64,000 nucleotides of DNA, taken from positions 648,505 to 712,504 of the forward strand of contig NW_022985178.1 in the NCBI RefSeq assembly GCF_010093535.1, written 5' to 3'. Both the position numbers and the translations under genes were made by a program. This document shows, piece by piece, positions 33,291 to 43,922 of this stretch (position 1 is the first letter of the stretch; each line of letters opens with the position of its first letter). A model generated the notes under the pieces. That model saw only the letters and a program-made list of their open reading frames with translations, ran no database searches and had not been told where the DNA came from. Source of the DNA: Lindgomyces ingoldianus (taxonomy: Eukaryota; Ascomycota; Dothideomycetes; Pleosporales; Lindgomycetaceae).

Positions 33291-36185
33291 TTAGTTCACC
33301 CTAACAACTGTTTCCATTGGCGGGAGCGGCAAATCCTTATCTCTCCCTCTCCCTCTCTGTTCTTTCGGAGGCGTCGGAGGTCCAGAATGTCTGTGCGTCT
33401 CATACGTATCCTTCGGTGGAGTCGGGGGCCGTTCTTCATTCACACCATCACTATTCCCAGTCCCCAAATCCTTCGGTGGCGTAGGTGGAGGTCTATGATG
33501 TGAGGGATCCCTCGATTGAGATGGTGCTTGGTCTTGCGGGTCTAAGAATCGGACATCATATTCCTTCAACGGCGGCGGTGGAGGTTGTAGACTTGCTTCT
33601 GTACTCCTCCCACTTCTTCCACCCGTACTCGAGGACTCGAAAGCTTCTTCTACGACAGGAAGAGTGGTGCCGAGTTCGCCTCGCTCGGCGGATGGGCTCC
33701 TCACAGCGCGCATTTCGCGGTTGGGGACGTCTTCTTCGGACGCGCCTCGTTCTTTTGACCGTTGGGCTTGATGCTCTGCTTTTTCTATTACGGCGTCTGT
33801 TGCTTCTCGATCTCGATGTGCCATGTTGACACCAGAAAGTCTCGGATCACTGATTGCATTCTCTGCCTCTTCAGCCTTCTCCCGCTCAGCCGCTTCCCTC
33901 GTCTTGGTGACACCACTGATGAATCTGACAAACCGATCACCATAACGTTCGGGGGGTATAGCCGAGATCTGGGACTCCGTGTTCATCATGCCCTTGAAGA
34001 AATGTTCGGCCCGTTTAATCAAGGAATACTAAATCCACGTCAGCAAACTCCCGCAGGTCCGAGTATGCAACGAATCTTACATGAGTCAAACAGTCGATAA
34101 TCCCGAGATAATAAATCTCCTCGCCCGCCGACTCATCCTCATGCGTGGCCCTAAATCCACCGTCATCGGCGTAAAAGTAAAAATTCTTCTTTGGATCCTG
34201 CAGTTCATCTGGCATCTTACTCGTCGTCTGGTCCATTGGTATGGGTTTCTGCGTCTTGATCTTCTGTCTCAATTCCTTGGCCTTCCTTGCATTCTCCAGC
34301 TTCGATGGCGTCCGCATGAGCATGTTTGGTCCTGGCTCTTCGGCTTCTTCTCCGCCCGGTTGGAAGACCTGCAGCGTCTTGTCGCGTAGATTCTCTTCGT
34401 TACCACGCTCCAAGTCGTGTATACCAACTAGGAGTGAGTAGTCCATTATCTTTAATTTTTGTAGGAGCTTGACGTCTTTTTGCATTTGCTCAATGAAGGC
34501 ATTCTTCTTGGTTGGCCCGAATTCCAAATGCAGGTTTCTTCGTAGCCAATTCAGATCCTTCAAAGTGGCTCGTGGATTCTTCTCCAACTCATCCTCTTTG
34601 AAATCACGTCCAATTGTAGATCCTTTCAGGTCAAACGTTCGGTGGATATCTCGATGTGGAGGAAATAGGTTATTCATGACGACGAAGTGAATCTTGCGGC
34701 CATACGGAATCTTGACGCGATGGAGGCCGTAGAACTGTGAGAGCAGGGTGTTTGGGTTTTCTTGCACATGGTTGTAGTAGTCTTTCAGTATCTTCCGGAG
34801 GAACTTGTGCTCGGCGTGATGGATCGTCTTAATGATGTACTTGTAATCACGGGAAAAATAGAAGAAACTACCACTCTTGCCTGGTGAACCAAGTTCTGAT
34901 AGAATGTACTTGCTGGTCAGGGATACGAGGTAGTCTGCGGGATCTAGCCTGAAGGTAGATCGAAGATGGCGGAAGACCCAGGGCGCGTAGTCCTTGAACT
35001 TGAAGTCGTACTTGGCGGACGGCGTTAGTTCGTTCCCAGTTCTGCATGCATGTCAGCAAACCCCTCCAACAGTAATAGCAAACAAACCTACATATCAAAC
35101 GAAAACTTGTGCTTAGCGTCAAAGTCAGCATCGGTGAGCTCTCGGTCCATCTTTGCGTTTGTCCTAGAAACGGTGAATCTTATGCCCGTCAACATATTGT
35201 ATGCCGTGACCCAATTGACATGGTTCTGATCGACTTTTGTGCCAACGACCACGCGATCATCATCCTCATCTTCTTTCCGCTTCCTCTTGCTTGCTCGCTT
35301 CTGCCGAATGTGTTCTGCCCACCGCGCCGCATCCTCGTCTTGCGGCACCTCCTCAAGATGCATGTCAGAGTGTATGGATCGGGTAGTCCTCCTAGCCAGG
35401 GATATTGACCCTCTCCGACGGGTGGGAGTATTGGGTGAGAATCTACCGCTCGCGGTCACGACGTCATCCGTTGAATTCTGGAAGTCCCTAGCGCGCGACG
35501 TCGACGCCTTGGGAACTTCGAGCGTGTGGCGATGCTGCAAACGATACGGCTGCTGATGCGTGACGGGGGTGTTGTGATTGAAGGCGGGCGGTGAGGAAAC
35601 GCGGTACGTCGAGGACGAATTCGGAATGTGAAGGCTAGCGTCGATGGTTGTTTGTGGCTTCAGATCCGACTCGTGCTTGGCAGGAGCAGCGGTGGTAAAG
35701 TCCGGGAGAGCGTCCTTCACCCCGTCGGTCGAGTTTACGCTACCCAGCTTAACGTGCGTGGTTCTGCAGCCATCCTGCGTCTCACTACTGTGCACCGAGG
35801 CGAAGTAGCCGTCATCCCTGCCCGACAATTCGCCGGAGTTGCCGCGACTCTCGGATGATTTAAAGGGACTCTCGAAATCCACACTCCAGCCTCTGCCGAC
35901 GGCCTCTATGCTCTGATTATGTGATATGGCCTTATCGTGGGTCGCCGGCTGGATGGACCGCCCGTTTGGCACCGATTGCATGCCAGGTGATCCGTTGGCT
36001 AGTTTGCCGTTCATGTAGGGAGTGTCTCCATTCGACAGCCTATCTGCATAGTCCCTTCCGAGCTGCGGTTTGTCTGCTGACGTGCGCGAGGGCAGAGTGA
36101 ACAACGACTGTGGCTGTGGTTGCGGTTGCGGTTGCGGATGTTTGTAGGTCGAATTGTCGCCGCTGTCTGCCACGAAGGAGGGCAT
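33291..36185 (-). CDS. MSS4: Phosphatidylinositol 4-phosphate 5-kinase (Mss4-like)
   Basis: Three exons: 36185-35092, 35041-34081, 34028-33291, 930 residues. The open frame extends upstream of 36185 to a GTG, but a TAG lies before that with no ATG, so the first ATG ([10 protein letters not shown]) is taken as start. The N-terminal ~330 residues are disordered, with a PQPQPQPQ run. The kinase core starts at [10 protein letters not shown] (about 340) and includes [40 protein letters not shown] and [20 protein letters not shown]. It makes PI(4,5)P2 at the plasma membrane, controlling actin and endocytosis. The C-terminal tail has three PPTPPK-type repeats. The exon 2/3 junction restores THYSLIK, strongly supporting that intron. 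Confidence 0.93.
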
Positions 36186-38209
36186 TATCTGGGTATCATG
36201 AGGTGTCACACGTGGCAGCGGACGAGACTGCACTCCGATCACAGGCGGAGCGGAGTTTGGGACGTCTCCGGGGTTCTCGTTGGGGGTTGCTGGGATGGGC
36301 GTGGTTCCAGAGGGCTGTGGTTGTAACGGCAGGTTCACGCTGGCCGTCGTGGGGTGTGATAAGCGGATAAGAGTGCGATGAATTGGGTGCACAATAAGAG
36401 GCCTCTTCGGGGCAAGAATGGGGGGGTGTGGGGGGGGGGGGGGGAGGGTCTATAGCAGGTCTGGGATGGCTTCTGGAGTTGTCAGAGAGACAAAGCAAGG
36501 TCGGCTTTCGCAAGGGTCCGTGCCAAGTTGCGCCGCGCCGGTAAACGGATCAATCCACTCCCAGCGACCGACACCGAGACCGCGAACCAGAGTGCAAGGG
36601 AGACAACGCGCAATCTAACCAGCAAATAGAATTCACCGTTTTCCAATCAGACACTGCGAGGAATTGTGAACGGTGGACTTGTTCAGATCGCGGTTTCCTG
36701 GCCTGCAACGAAGATTCTCCTCTGCGCAATACTCAGGGGAACATTGCATAGCTCGCAAATTGGGCTGAGTCGTGGAGCCCAAACGGGAATAGCAGATGAA
36801 GCAGCAAAAACGTGTCCCAGCAATGGGGTGGAGCCTCAGCCACACTCCTCCTGCATGCCAGCCTCCCAAGTCCACTGGCGGCCTTCACGGAATGCTTTCT
36901 TTCAGCCCTCTCCCTCCCCAAATTCAACTGATATGAGAATCAACCCTACCCTCATGCTATGAAGACTGAATATTCCCAAAAATCCCTCGTCACAAGCTCT
37001 CGTCCGGAGAAGCTTTGGCTTGAACTAGTTCGGATAGCCACTGTCCACATCCACTATCCACTATCCACTCCGCGTGCAGCGTTTCGGTCACGGCCCGCCT
37101 GCATGCGCCCCCGTCAACCTTCTGGAATCTAAGGCTTAAGAATAGCTCACTCATTTCAAATTCCGAATTTCTTCAGCTGCCAACTCCAGCCGCTCACCAC
37201 CCTCCATCTGCACTGCATTCTCGGTCTCTTTAGGCCATGATATCATTTCGCAAATCTGCGCCATGAAGGGAGTGGAATTGATGTCGTAACAACTGCCCTG
37301 TAGACGTGTTTCACAAGAATTGCTTCTTCTAAACCGTCATTTCGCCTGCATTATGCGGCTCCACGACATGTGTTTGTGAAGTTTCATGACATGAATCAAA
37401 AATATATTGAATTGGGTGATGTCCGGGGAACTTTTGTGCCGTATTACACGTATCTCGTACTGGAGTTATGAGAAGACGGGAATCTGCTTGCGATCATAGA
37501 GGGATACGATGTGTCGAATTCACATTTCAGGCAATTGAATGAGTTAAGTCTCGACTTGTAGTGGTTCATTCCAAGATATGTGCTTTGAATTGATCGAGCA
37601 CGTAAGATACAAGGAGCGGAAAAAGCGGCGGAACTTGGCTTCCTTCCATCCCCATCTTCGCATCGTTTACTGCCCGCGCTAGCCCTTTTTCCTTATCGCA
37701 CGTGGACCTTGTTATCGCCAACGTCACGTCACGCGTTGTGTTGTTATGATCGGAACTCCTTGCCAAGGGGTATCCCAAACCTCTCACACATCACTTCCGG
37801 GCGAAACCGTGTCAGAGTTGAAGTATATTTTCGATTCATTCTCAGACGATAGCATCACGTCCCGCGCTATCATTTTCTCATGTGCAAACTCAGCACATAA
37901 AGAATAAACTACAGTGATCCCATAAACGATAGCAGACGCCGCATGAACGCCGACACCCACTTGAGAATAACCTGACTACCAAAAAAACGGCGTCCTGTAA
38001 TGATGAGAAGACACCCAAATACCACTACCGACTCCCATGCCTGTATCCGGACCGACACCTCGTGGAAAGAGAAAAAGGGGATATCACGTACAATGCTCAT
38101 ACACTAGGCCAACTTTCGTAGTCGTCCGGATGGACGCTGCGATGTACTAGCCCAGCAGGAGAGCCTTGTTAGAAGAACGAGAAAGAGAGGAAGGTTCAGG
38201 AAACCCCGT
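36186..38209. other. Upstream region of the PI4P 5-kinase and 3' region of histone H1
   Basis: About 2 kb. A 15-base G run (36430-36444) next to a 7-base G run lies 240 bp upstream of the kinase start. Short direct repeats of ATCCACT occur near 37045-37070. The rest shows no gene; the frames on both strands are short and without domain. It must contain the kinase promoter and the H1 terminator. Confidence 0.45.
36420..36444. repeat. Interrupted poly-G tract
   Basis: A run of seven G, then TGT, then fifteen G on the plus strand (C-rich on the strand of the PI4P 5-kinase leader). Such tracts are prone to length change and sequencing error; here it lies in the kinase 5' leader or promoter, outside coding sequence. 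Confidence 0.85.
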
Positions 38210-39431
38210 TCATGCCTCAGCCTTCTTTGGTGTTGCCTTCTTCGGCGTCGCCTTCTTCGCTGCCGTCTTCTTGGGGCCAGTCTTCTTGGGGGCAGCCTTT
38301 TTGGTGGGCTTGGCCGCCGCGGCGGGAGCCTTGGTCTTGGTGACGCGACCAGACTTGGTCTTCCCAAGCACGCGGGACACCTCGTCGGCCACAGCTGGGG
38401 CGGCAGTAGCGGTCTTGCGAACCTTGCTAGCATTAGCTTTGGGTTTCGCTGCGGCGACAGGCTTCTTGGGAGGAGCCTTGGCGGTTGTCTTCTTGGTGGT
38501 AGCGGGCTTAGCCTTCTGTAAGTTGTCAGTAAGCCAGGACTTAACAATGATGAGGGGTAGAGTAACCGTAGCAGCCGGCTTCTTCGCCTTCGTAACGGCG
38601 ACAGGTTTCTTCTCCTTCTTCTCGACCGCAGGTTTAGTCTCCTTCTTCGCTGGGGCAGCCTTAGGCTCCTTCTTCGCAAGCTTCACAGTACCGGAAGCAC
38701 CTAAAACTGTTAGCATCCAGAATCAACGAGCCAACACGAGAAAGGTCCGCCAGAGGTAGAAGCCAGTTTAACAAGACGCATAAACCAAAATGTAAACACA
38801 ACGGAGGTTAGGACCTGAAAAGCACGGCGCTTACCCTTAGGACGCGTGAACTGGCCGCTCTTTTCACCTGACTGAATGGCGCGGTTGACATGCGATTTAA
38901 ACATGGCATCGGTGACATCGCCTAGGCTGTTGTTCGCTTTGATGTATTTCTGGATGGCTTGTCGGCTGTTGGAACGATTCGTGTTAGCTGTGTGCTCAGG
39001 CGACTCGAGCTGGAACCATGACGTGGCGCAGGCAGCACCAGCATCATTAAGCTGGAAGAACTAACCTGGAACCATTTCGCTCCTTGAGCTATATACCAAA
39101 TATAACGCGTCAGTAACGTATTCTTCAGGTTCAGATGTACTATGAAGTAGGCGTTGTGATTTGGGGCGGTCGACATGTTTTGGTGTCGCGATCACGAAGC
39201 GAGGATCGCAATGCGCCAGGGAAGGATAGACTCACGTTAATGATCGCATCCTTTACCATATCTGTGAAACATAATTAGTATTACTCGGCGATCACGATAA
39301 AGCTTTCACACACCCAACGCGACGGCGTGGTGGCGCGGAATGGGCGGGTACATACCAAGGTAAGATGCATGAGCGGGAGCGGCGGCAGCAGCCTTCTTTG
39401 GCGCAGCAGCAGTTGACTTCTTGGGAGGCAT
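38210..39431 (-). CDS. Linker histone H1
   Basis: I model six exons: 39431-39356, 39261-39236 (26 nt), 39088-39066 (23 nt), 38965-38835, 38700-38567, 38515-38210, giving 231 residues with consistent phases. The order MPPKKSTAAAPKK..., [29 protein letters not shown] and FTRPKGASGTVKL reconstructs the winged-helix globular domain (about residues 22-95), which is split over four exons. The Lys/Ala/Pro-rich tail (repeated KKATPKK) follows. It binds linker DNA at the nucleosome entry. The last intron (38566-38516, 51 nt) has a weak GTTACT donor, is a multiple of three and has no stop, so a form retaining 17 residues is possible. The two tiny exons are required by the globular fold, which makes them credible. 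Confidence 0.9.
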
Positions 39432-40539
39432 TATAAATAGTAGGGGTATTAGATGAAGCTTAAAGATCTGGGCTTTCTAGCGAGAGGCGTTTGGTCTGGT
39501 TCGATGGTGTGGTGGTGGAATACAGAGCTCAGGGAAGTGGTGGGTGGGCGTTGGTGCTGCGCGAGCTGCGGGGGTTCTTCGTTTTATACCATCGGCGAAG
39601 CGAGAAGGTCGACCTCAGATCAACAACAAGCCGTGCAAAACCAGTCCATGCCCAATTAGGAAGGATTAAGGCATAATTCGATCTGAGGCCAGCAGCCCGG
39701 GGCGAGGGAATAGGCGCATCACACGCTCACTGGATCTGTGGGAGCGCCGTTTTGTTGGGATACCCCCCGACTCACTGTGCTTTTCGTCTGCTTCTCTTCT
39801 ATCCTGTTCGCCCAACACAGAAATTCTCTAAGCTTCCGACCCGTTATTGGCTTGACGCGATGCAATCCTATTGCTGCCTTCGCGCAAGGCAAATGCTACA
39901 TCCCTCGATATCATTATCATTATTGAAATCGCTGTCCCTCTGACTAACCGTGTGACTCAAGAGTCGTTGCCTTCTCTCCATCCCTCGGATGTATCGCCGT
40001 CTTGTTTTGGATGCACGCGTTGCTTCTCTCCGAAGCCCCCGTGTTGTTTCGATTCCGCCTCAACGCTTCGCCACCATCTCCCACCCCCAAACTCAACCCG
40101 AACATCTCTTGTGATGAAAACTTCCCTCTTTTTTCATTGTCTTCTGATTTGCCGATCTTTTTGCCGCATGCGGTTGACGATCGCGATGGGGTTTGGCGTG
40201 TCAGGTGAGAGTACTTTTGGCCCAAATGATCACGCGTTTAGTTGTGGGTTCTTTGGGCATGACGTTGTCGTGTTTCCGCCTGTCACATATTGTCACGATT
40301 CCCCCATCTTCTGGTTCCTTGTCTCAGGCTTTCCCTCCCATTTGACTTTGCTTCTCGGTTCAGCCTTGGGTTTTACGTTGACATCCAGTGGCACAGCTTT
40401 TACAAAAACTCCCTGTCAGCAAGAACCATTGATAAAACCACCACCGCTCAATGCCAGATTAAACCCTATATCTATCTCCCCAAAGAACGAATAAAAGTAA
40501 CATCTTCTGTCCATACAGCTCCTTCACGCTATCCATCCT
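39432..40539. other. Promoter/leader of histone H1 and 3' region of the reductase
   Basis: About 1.1 kb between the H1 start and the stop of the short-chain dehydrogenase (both minus). Plus-strand frames at 39871-40494 and 40290-40655 run partly antisense to the dehydrogenase end and have no domain. No specific element identified. Confidence 0.4.
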
Positions 40540-41517
40540 CTACACCACTTTCTCAAACGCCTTCTGCTCCTCCTCACTCTCCCCCAAAAACCCCACTGTC
40601 CACCCCCAAAGCGCCTCCTGCTTCTCCTTCACGTAGCTTTCTTTCGAACTCTTAATCTCTTTCCTCCCCTCAAAATACACCCCATTCTTCCCCTTTCCCC
40701 CCTCTCCCACCGCTACCCACGCAAGATTCTGTCCACTCTCTTCTGCAGAGTGAACATTTTTCGTTCTCACCACTACTCGCAGCAGCGGAATAATCCTCGG
40801 CATGATTTTCAACCAAATAAACCTTAACACTGGACTATATTCCCTGGCTAACCCGGTGCCAGGCATAAGTCCTGGATCAAAAGCCATTGCCGCTCTCCCA
40901 GACTTCGGAGTCGAAGCTTCGAACCGGGAAGCGAGGGAATAGGTCCAAAGCACATTGCACAATTTACTCGTTGCATATCTCTGCCTTCCCTCATTCTGCA
41001 TCTTACTCTCATCACTCGGATGTGCGAGTTCTTCCCCAGACGTGAATTTCGCATCTGGGAGGGGGGTTTTCTGCGCGGGATCATGCGTTCCGGAACTTGT
41101 TACTACGATCCGCGCATCGGGCGCCAGGAAAGGCGCTAGTAGATGGAATAACAGCGCGTGTCCGACGTGGTTAATTGCGAACGTCTTCTCGATACCATCA
41201 ACACTATACTGTACATCCCCTGGGAACTGCAATCCTGCGTTTAATACCAAAGCTTGGATCGCAGGATAATTACTGCTTTTCCAGTTTTGGGCGAATGTGC
41301 GAACGGCGACAAGGGAGGAAAGGTCCAGGAAGAGGTATTTGACGTTTGTCTGGCTCAGAGTTTTGTTGATTGTGGCGGCGGCGGAGTTTCGGTCGGTGCG
41401 GGAGGCGATGATGATGAGGGCGTTGGGGCACTGTTTGGCGACGGAGAGTGCGCAGTGGTAGCCTACGCCTTGGGTGCCGCCGGTGATGACGATGCTGCTG
41501 GTGTATGTTGCCGGCAT
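40540..41517 (-). CDS. Short-chain dehydrogenase/reductase
   Basis: Single exon, 325 residues, ATG at 41517. It shows the classical Rossmann motif TGGTQGVG (about residues 12-19), the structural NAG (about 93), catalytic Ser in VVTSSG (about 142) and YATSK (Tyr181/Lys185). A basic residue context after strand 2 (ASRTDR) suggests NADP(H) preference. The extended C-terminal part resembles the retinol dehydrogenase/WW-domain oxidoreductase-like group, which is common and diverse in filamentous fungi, so the substrate cannot be predicted. A hydrophobic stretch (FIWLKIMPRIIPLLRVVV, about 235-252) could give membrane association. Confidence 0.88.
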   Translation of the reverse strand: MPATYTSSIVITGGTQGVGYHCALSVAKQCPNALIIIASRTDRNSAAATINKTLSQTNVKYLFLDLSSLVAVRTFAQNWKSSNYPAIQALVLNAGLQFPGDVQYSVDGIEKTFAINHVGHALLFHLLAPFLAPDARIVVTSSGTHDPAQKTPLPDAKFTSGEELAHPSDESKMQNEGRQRYATSKLCNVLWTYSLASRFEASTPKSGRAAMAFDPGLMPGTGLAREYSPVLRFIWLKIMPRIIPLLRVVVRTKNVHSAEESGQNLAWVAVGEGGKGKNGVYFEGRKEIKSSKESYVKEKQEALWGWTVGFLGESEEEQKAFEKVV

Positions 41518-42546
41518 TTTAGCAGAAGTAGATGGTGTAGGTAGACTTCAAAATAGGAATATTTATGGGGATTGGATTTAAAATTGAATCGAATATGGAT
41601 GATACGGTCTGCCAACTGACCTGGCCTGGATAGAAGCAACTGGGTTGTAATATAATGAACATGTCTCCACTTTATGTTCCCAAACTTGTCCTGCAGATAG
41701 TCCCCTCCCTGCTATTTCGCACGTCCGAACAAGCTCCATCGGACAAGCAGCTCGTCCGATGCACCTTGGCCACCACGTGAAGAGTATCATGATATTCGTA
41801 TCTTTCTTCCGATCGAAGCATTCTTCCAAAAGCAGTCTAGCGCCATCCATCAGGGATGCTCCTGATTGGCCAAGGCACAAATCGCCGGAACTTCAGTTGT
41901 TTGATCAGACAAGATCAGATAATCGGGGAAAATATATATCAAGCAAATCAATACAACGGATCTATAGCGCGCTGCATTAACTCCGGGGCCAGGACCTCCA
42001 GAGTTCGTCAAGGAATTTGTGATAGACTTGGTGGGAGCTCTTTTTGTGAACTTGGTGGGCAGTCCGATATATGACAAGCTGCCACTTACAACGAGCAGTG
42101 CAACAAAATCTAACTTGGAATAGAAATCAACACCTTCTCAACGTCCTCCTGAATTCTGGAGTCTCTCCTGCGCTTTATCCATGTTTTGTGGTTCGCTATC
42201 TATAACATTTTGTACAATCTGAGTACTTTATCGAGGCACACCTTAAGATGTGTGACTGTAGGGTGTTCAGTTTCAGACTACGTTCACAGTTTGTTAGACT
42301 TGGCTTCACGCGTTCGATGTAAGAGAGATGGTGGAGGAACTCCTGTATTCGAGTACTCATTCGATTACAAGGCCACTGTTACCATTCGAAGTCAAGGGGT
42401 AATGTCCCTAAGCTAGCTCAGCATATTCGAATGACGCATAGCCTTCCTCTATGTAGTGTACAAGGTGTGGTTCCTTCCCTGCCATGCCCAGCTCTACACT
42501 TCTTCTCTCTTATATATTCGTCTAGCGCCCCCGCCAGTCGTTCCGC
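41518..42546. other. Intergenic region, no gene
   Basis: About 1 kb between the dehydrogenase start and the Rpt3 stop (both minus). Short overlapping frames at 41578-42077 on both strands have no domain. It should contain the dehydrogenase promoter. Confidence 0.4.
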
Positions 42547-43922
42547 TTACTTGTAGAAATCGAATTTATCCGCCTCAGTCGCCCCCTTGACTTGGCTTGC
42601 ATACGCATCCTCAAGATCACTCTGAATGATGTTATACCTGTTCTTTCTAACTGCCCGAAGGCCAGCCTCTTGCATGATCGCCGCAATCACCGCGCCAGAT
42701 AATGGATCATTCCTGACAATCAGACTGTCAAGGTCAACCTCTGGGCTCAAACTCATCTTGCTAGCAATCGTGCTGAAAATGAGGCGACGTTCGCGACGAT
42801 CGCGGAGAGATGGGAATTCAATCTTTCGGTCCAAGCGTCCCGGGCGAAGAAGGGCTGGATCAAGAGTGTCGGCGCGGTTAGTCGCCATGATGACCTTGAC
42901 GTTGGAGGTCTGATCAAACCCGTCCATTTGGTTCAGCAGCTCGAGAAGAATACGCTGAACTTCGCGATCGGCACCGGTCTGTGCATCGAAGCGCTTTGTG
43001 GCAATGGCATCGATTTCATCGATGAAGATGATGGAGGGCGAGTTTTCGCGGGCCATGCGGAAGACGTCGCGGACCATACGCGGCCCCTCACCAAGGTACT
43101 TTTGCACGAATTCGGAACCGACAACGCGGATGAACGATGCAGTTGTGCTGTTGGCGACCGCCTTGACCAACATAGTTTTGCCAGTCCCTGGGGGCCCATA
43201 TAGCAATACACCACGTGGTGGATCGATACCGATCTGCTTGTAGAGGTCGAAGTGGGTGAGCGGTAGCTCGACGGCTTCCCGGATTTCCTGTTTCTGCATA
43301 TCGAGCCCACCGACATCGGCATAAGTTACGTCGGGTTTCTCATCTTGGCCCAGCATGGCGATGGAAGAGTCGGCTTCTGGGGGAAGAATGTCAACGAGGG
43401 CATTTGAGTGGCGGTGGAGGGCGACGGAGGATGAAGGCTTGAGGAGTTCGCGGTCGAGGGTGGACAGGATACGGACGACATAGTTAGAGCCAGTTGATGA
43501 TTGTACTATGCCGGTACTGCGAGTGATTAGCCTTCGAACGCTGGGGATGAGAAGGGCAAAGTGCCCTCACTTCTGGTCGATAGCCTCCATAAACTGGCCG
43601 ATGACGAGCGGCACGCTCTGAATCCGCTTGATCTCTTCTTGCGCGCGCACAAGCTCTCGCTTCAAACTCCGCTGCTCGTCTTTGATATACTCTTCCTGAA
43701 GGTGGATATACCTGGCGAAGGGTTAGCCACGAACCTGCCGGAAACTTTGCCATAGGGTGATATTTACTCTAACTGCCGTTGAAGCTTCTTAAATGTCGAA
43801 TAGTCATCGTTACCCTCTGTTGCGAAGCCTTCGAGTGAGTCGAAGTTCGGTATTGATGATGGGAGCTGCTTCTTGTGAGGCGGAACAGTGTTGGCAGGGT
43901 TCTCAACGGCGGCATCAGCCAT
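42547..43922 (-). CDS. RPT3: 26S proteasome regulatory ATPase Rpt3
   Basis: Three exons: 43922-43768, 43711-43571, 43516-42547, 421 residues, the family norm. An N-terminal coiled coil ([14 protein letters not shown]...[14 protein letters not shown]) precedes the OB-like domain. The AAA core shows Walker A GPPGTGKT (about residue 203), Walker [12 protein letters not shown], sensor-1 [11 protein letters not shown] and the arginine-finger region [14 protein letters not shown]. The C-terminus ends FDFYK, the HbYX-related tail by which Rpt3 docks into the 20S alpha ring. It unfolds and threads ubiquitylated substrates. The protein is extremely conserved, so both small introns (51-60 nt) are secure. 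Confidence 0.96.

Noticed and set aside
36186..36392. Extended N-terminus of the PI4P 5-kinase from a GTG at 36392
   Set aside because: GTG is not a normal eukaryotic start, a TAG lies upstream in frame, and the ATG at 36185 fits the family start.
38104..38759. Arg-rich minus frame and hydrophobic plus frame over the histone H1 tail
   Set aside because: Both are frame shadows of the Lys/Ala/Pro-rich H1 tail.
39871..40494. 207-codon plus frame between H1 and the dehydrogenase
   Set aside because: No domain; odd Ile run and low-complexity composition; overlaps the H1 promoter region.
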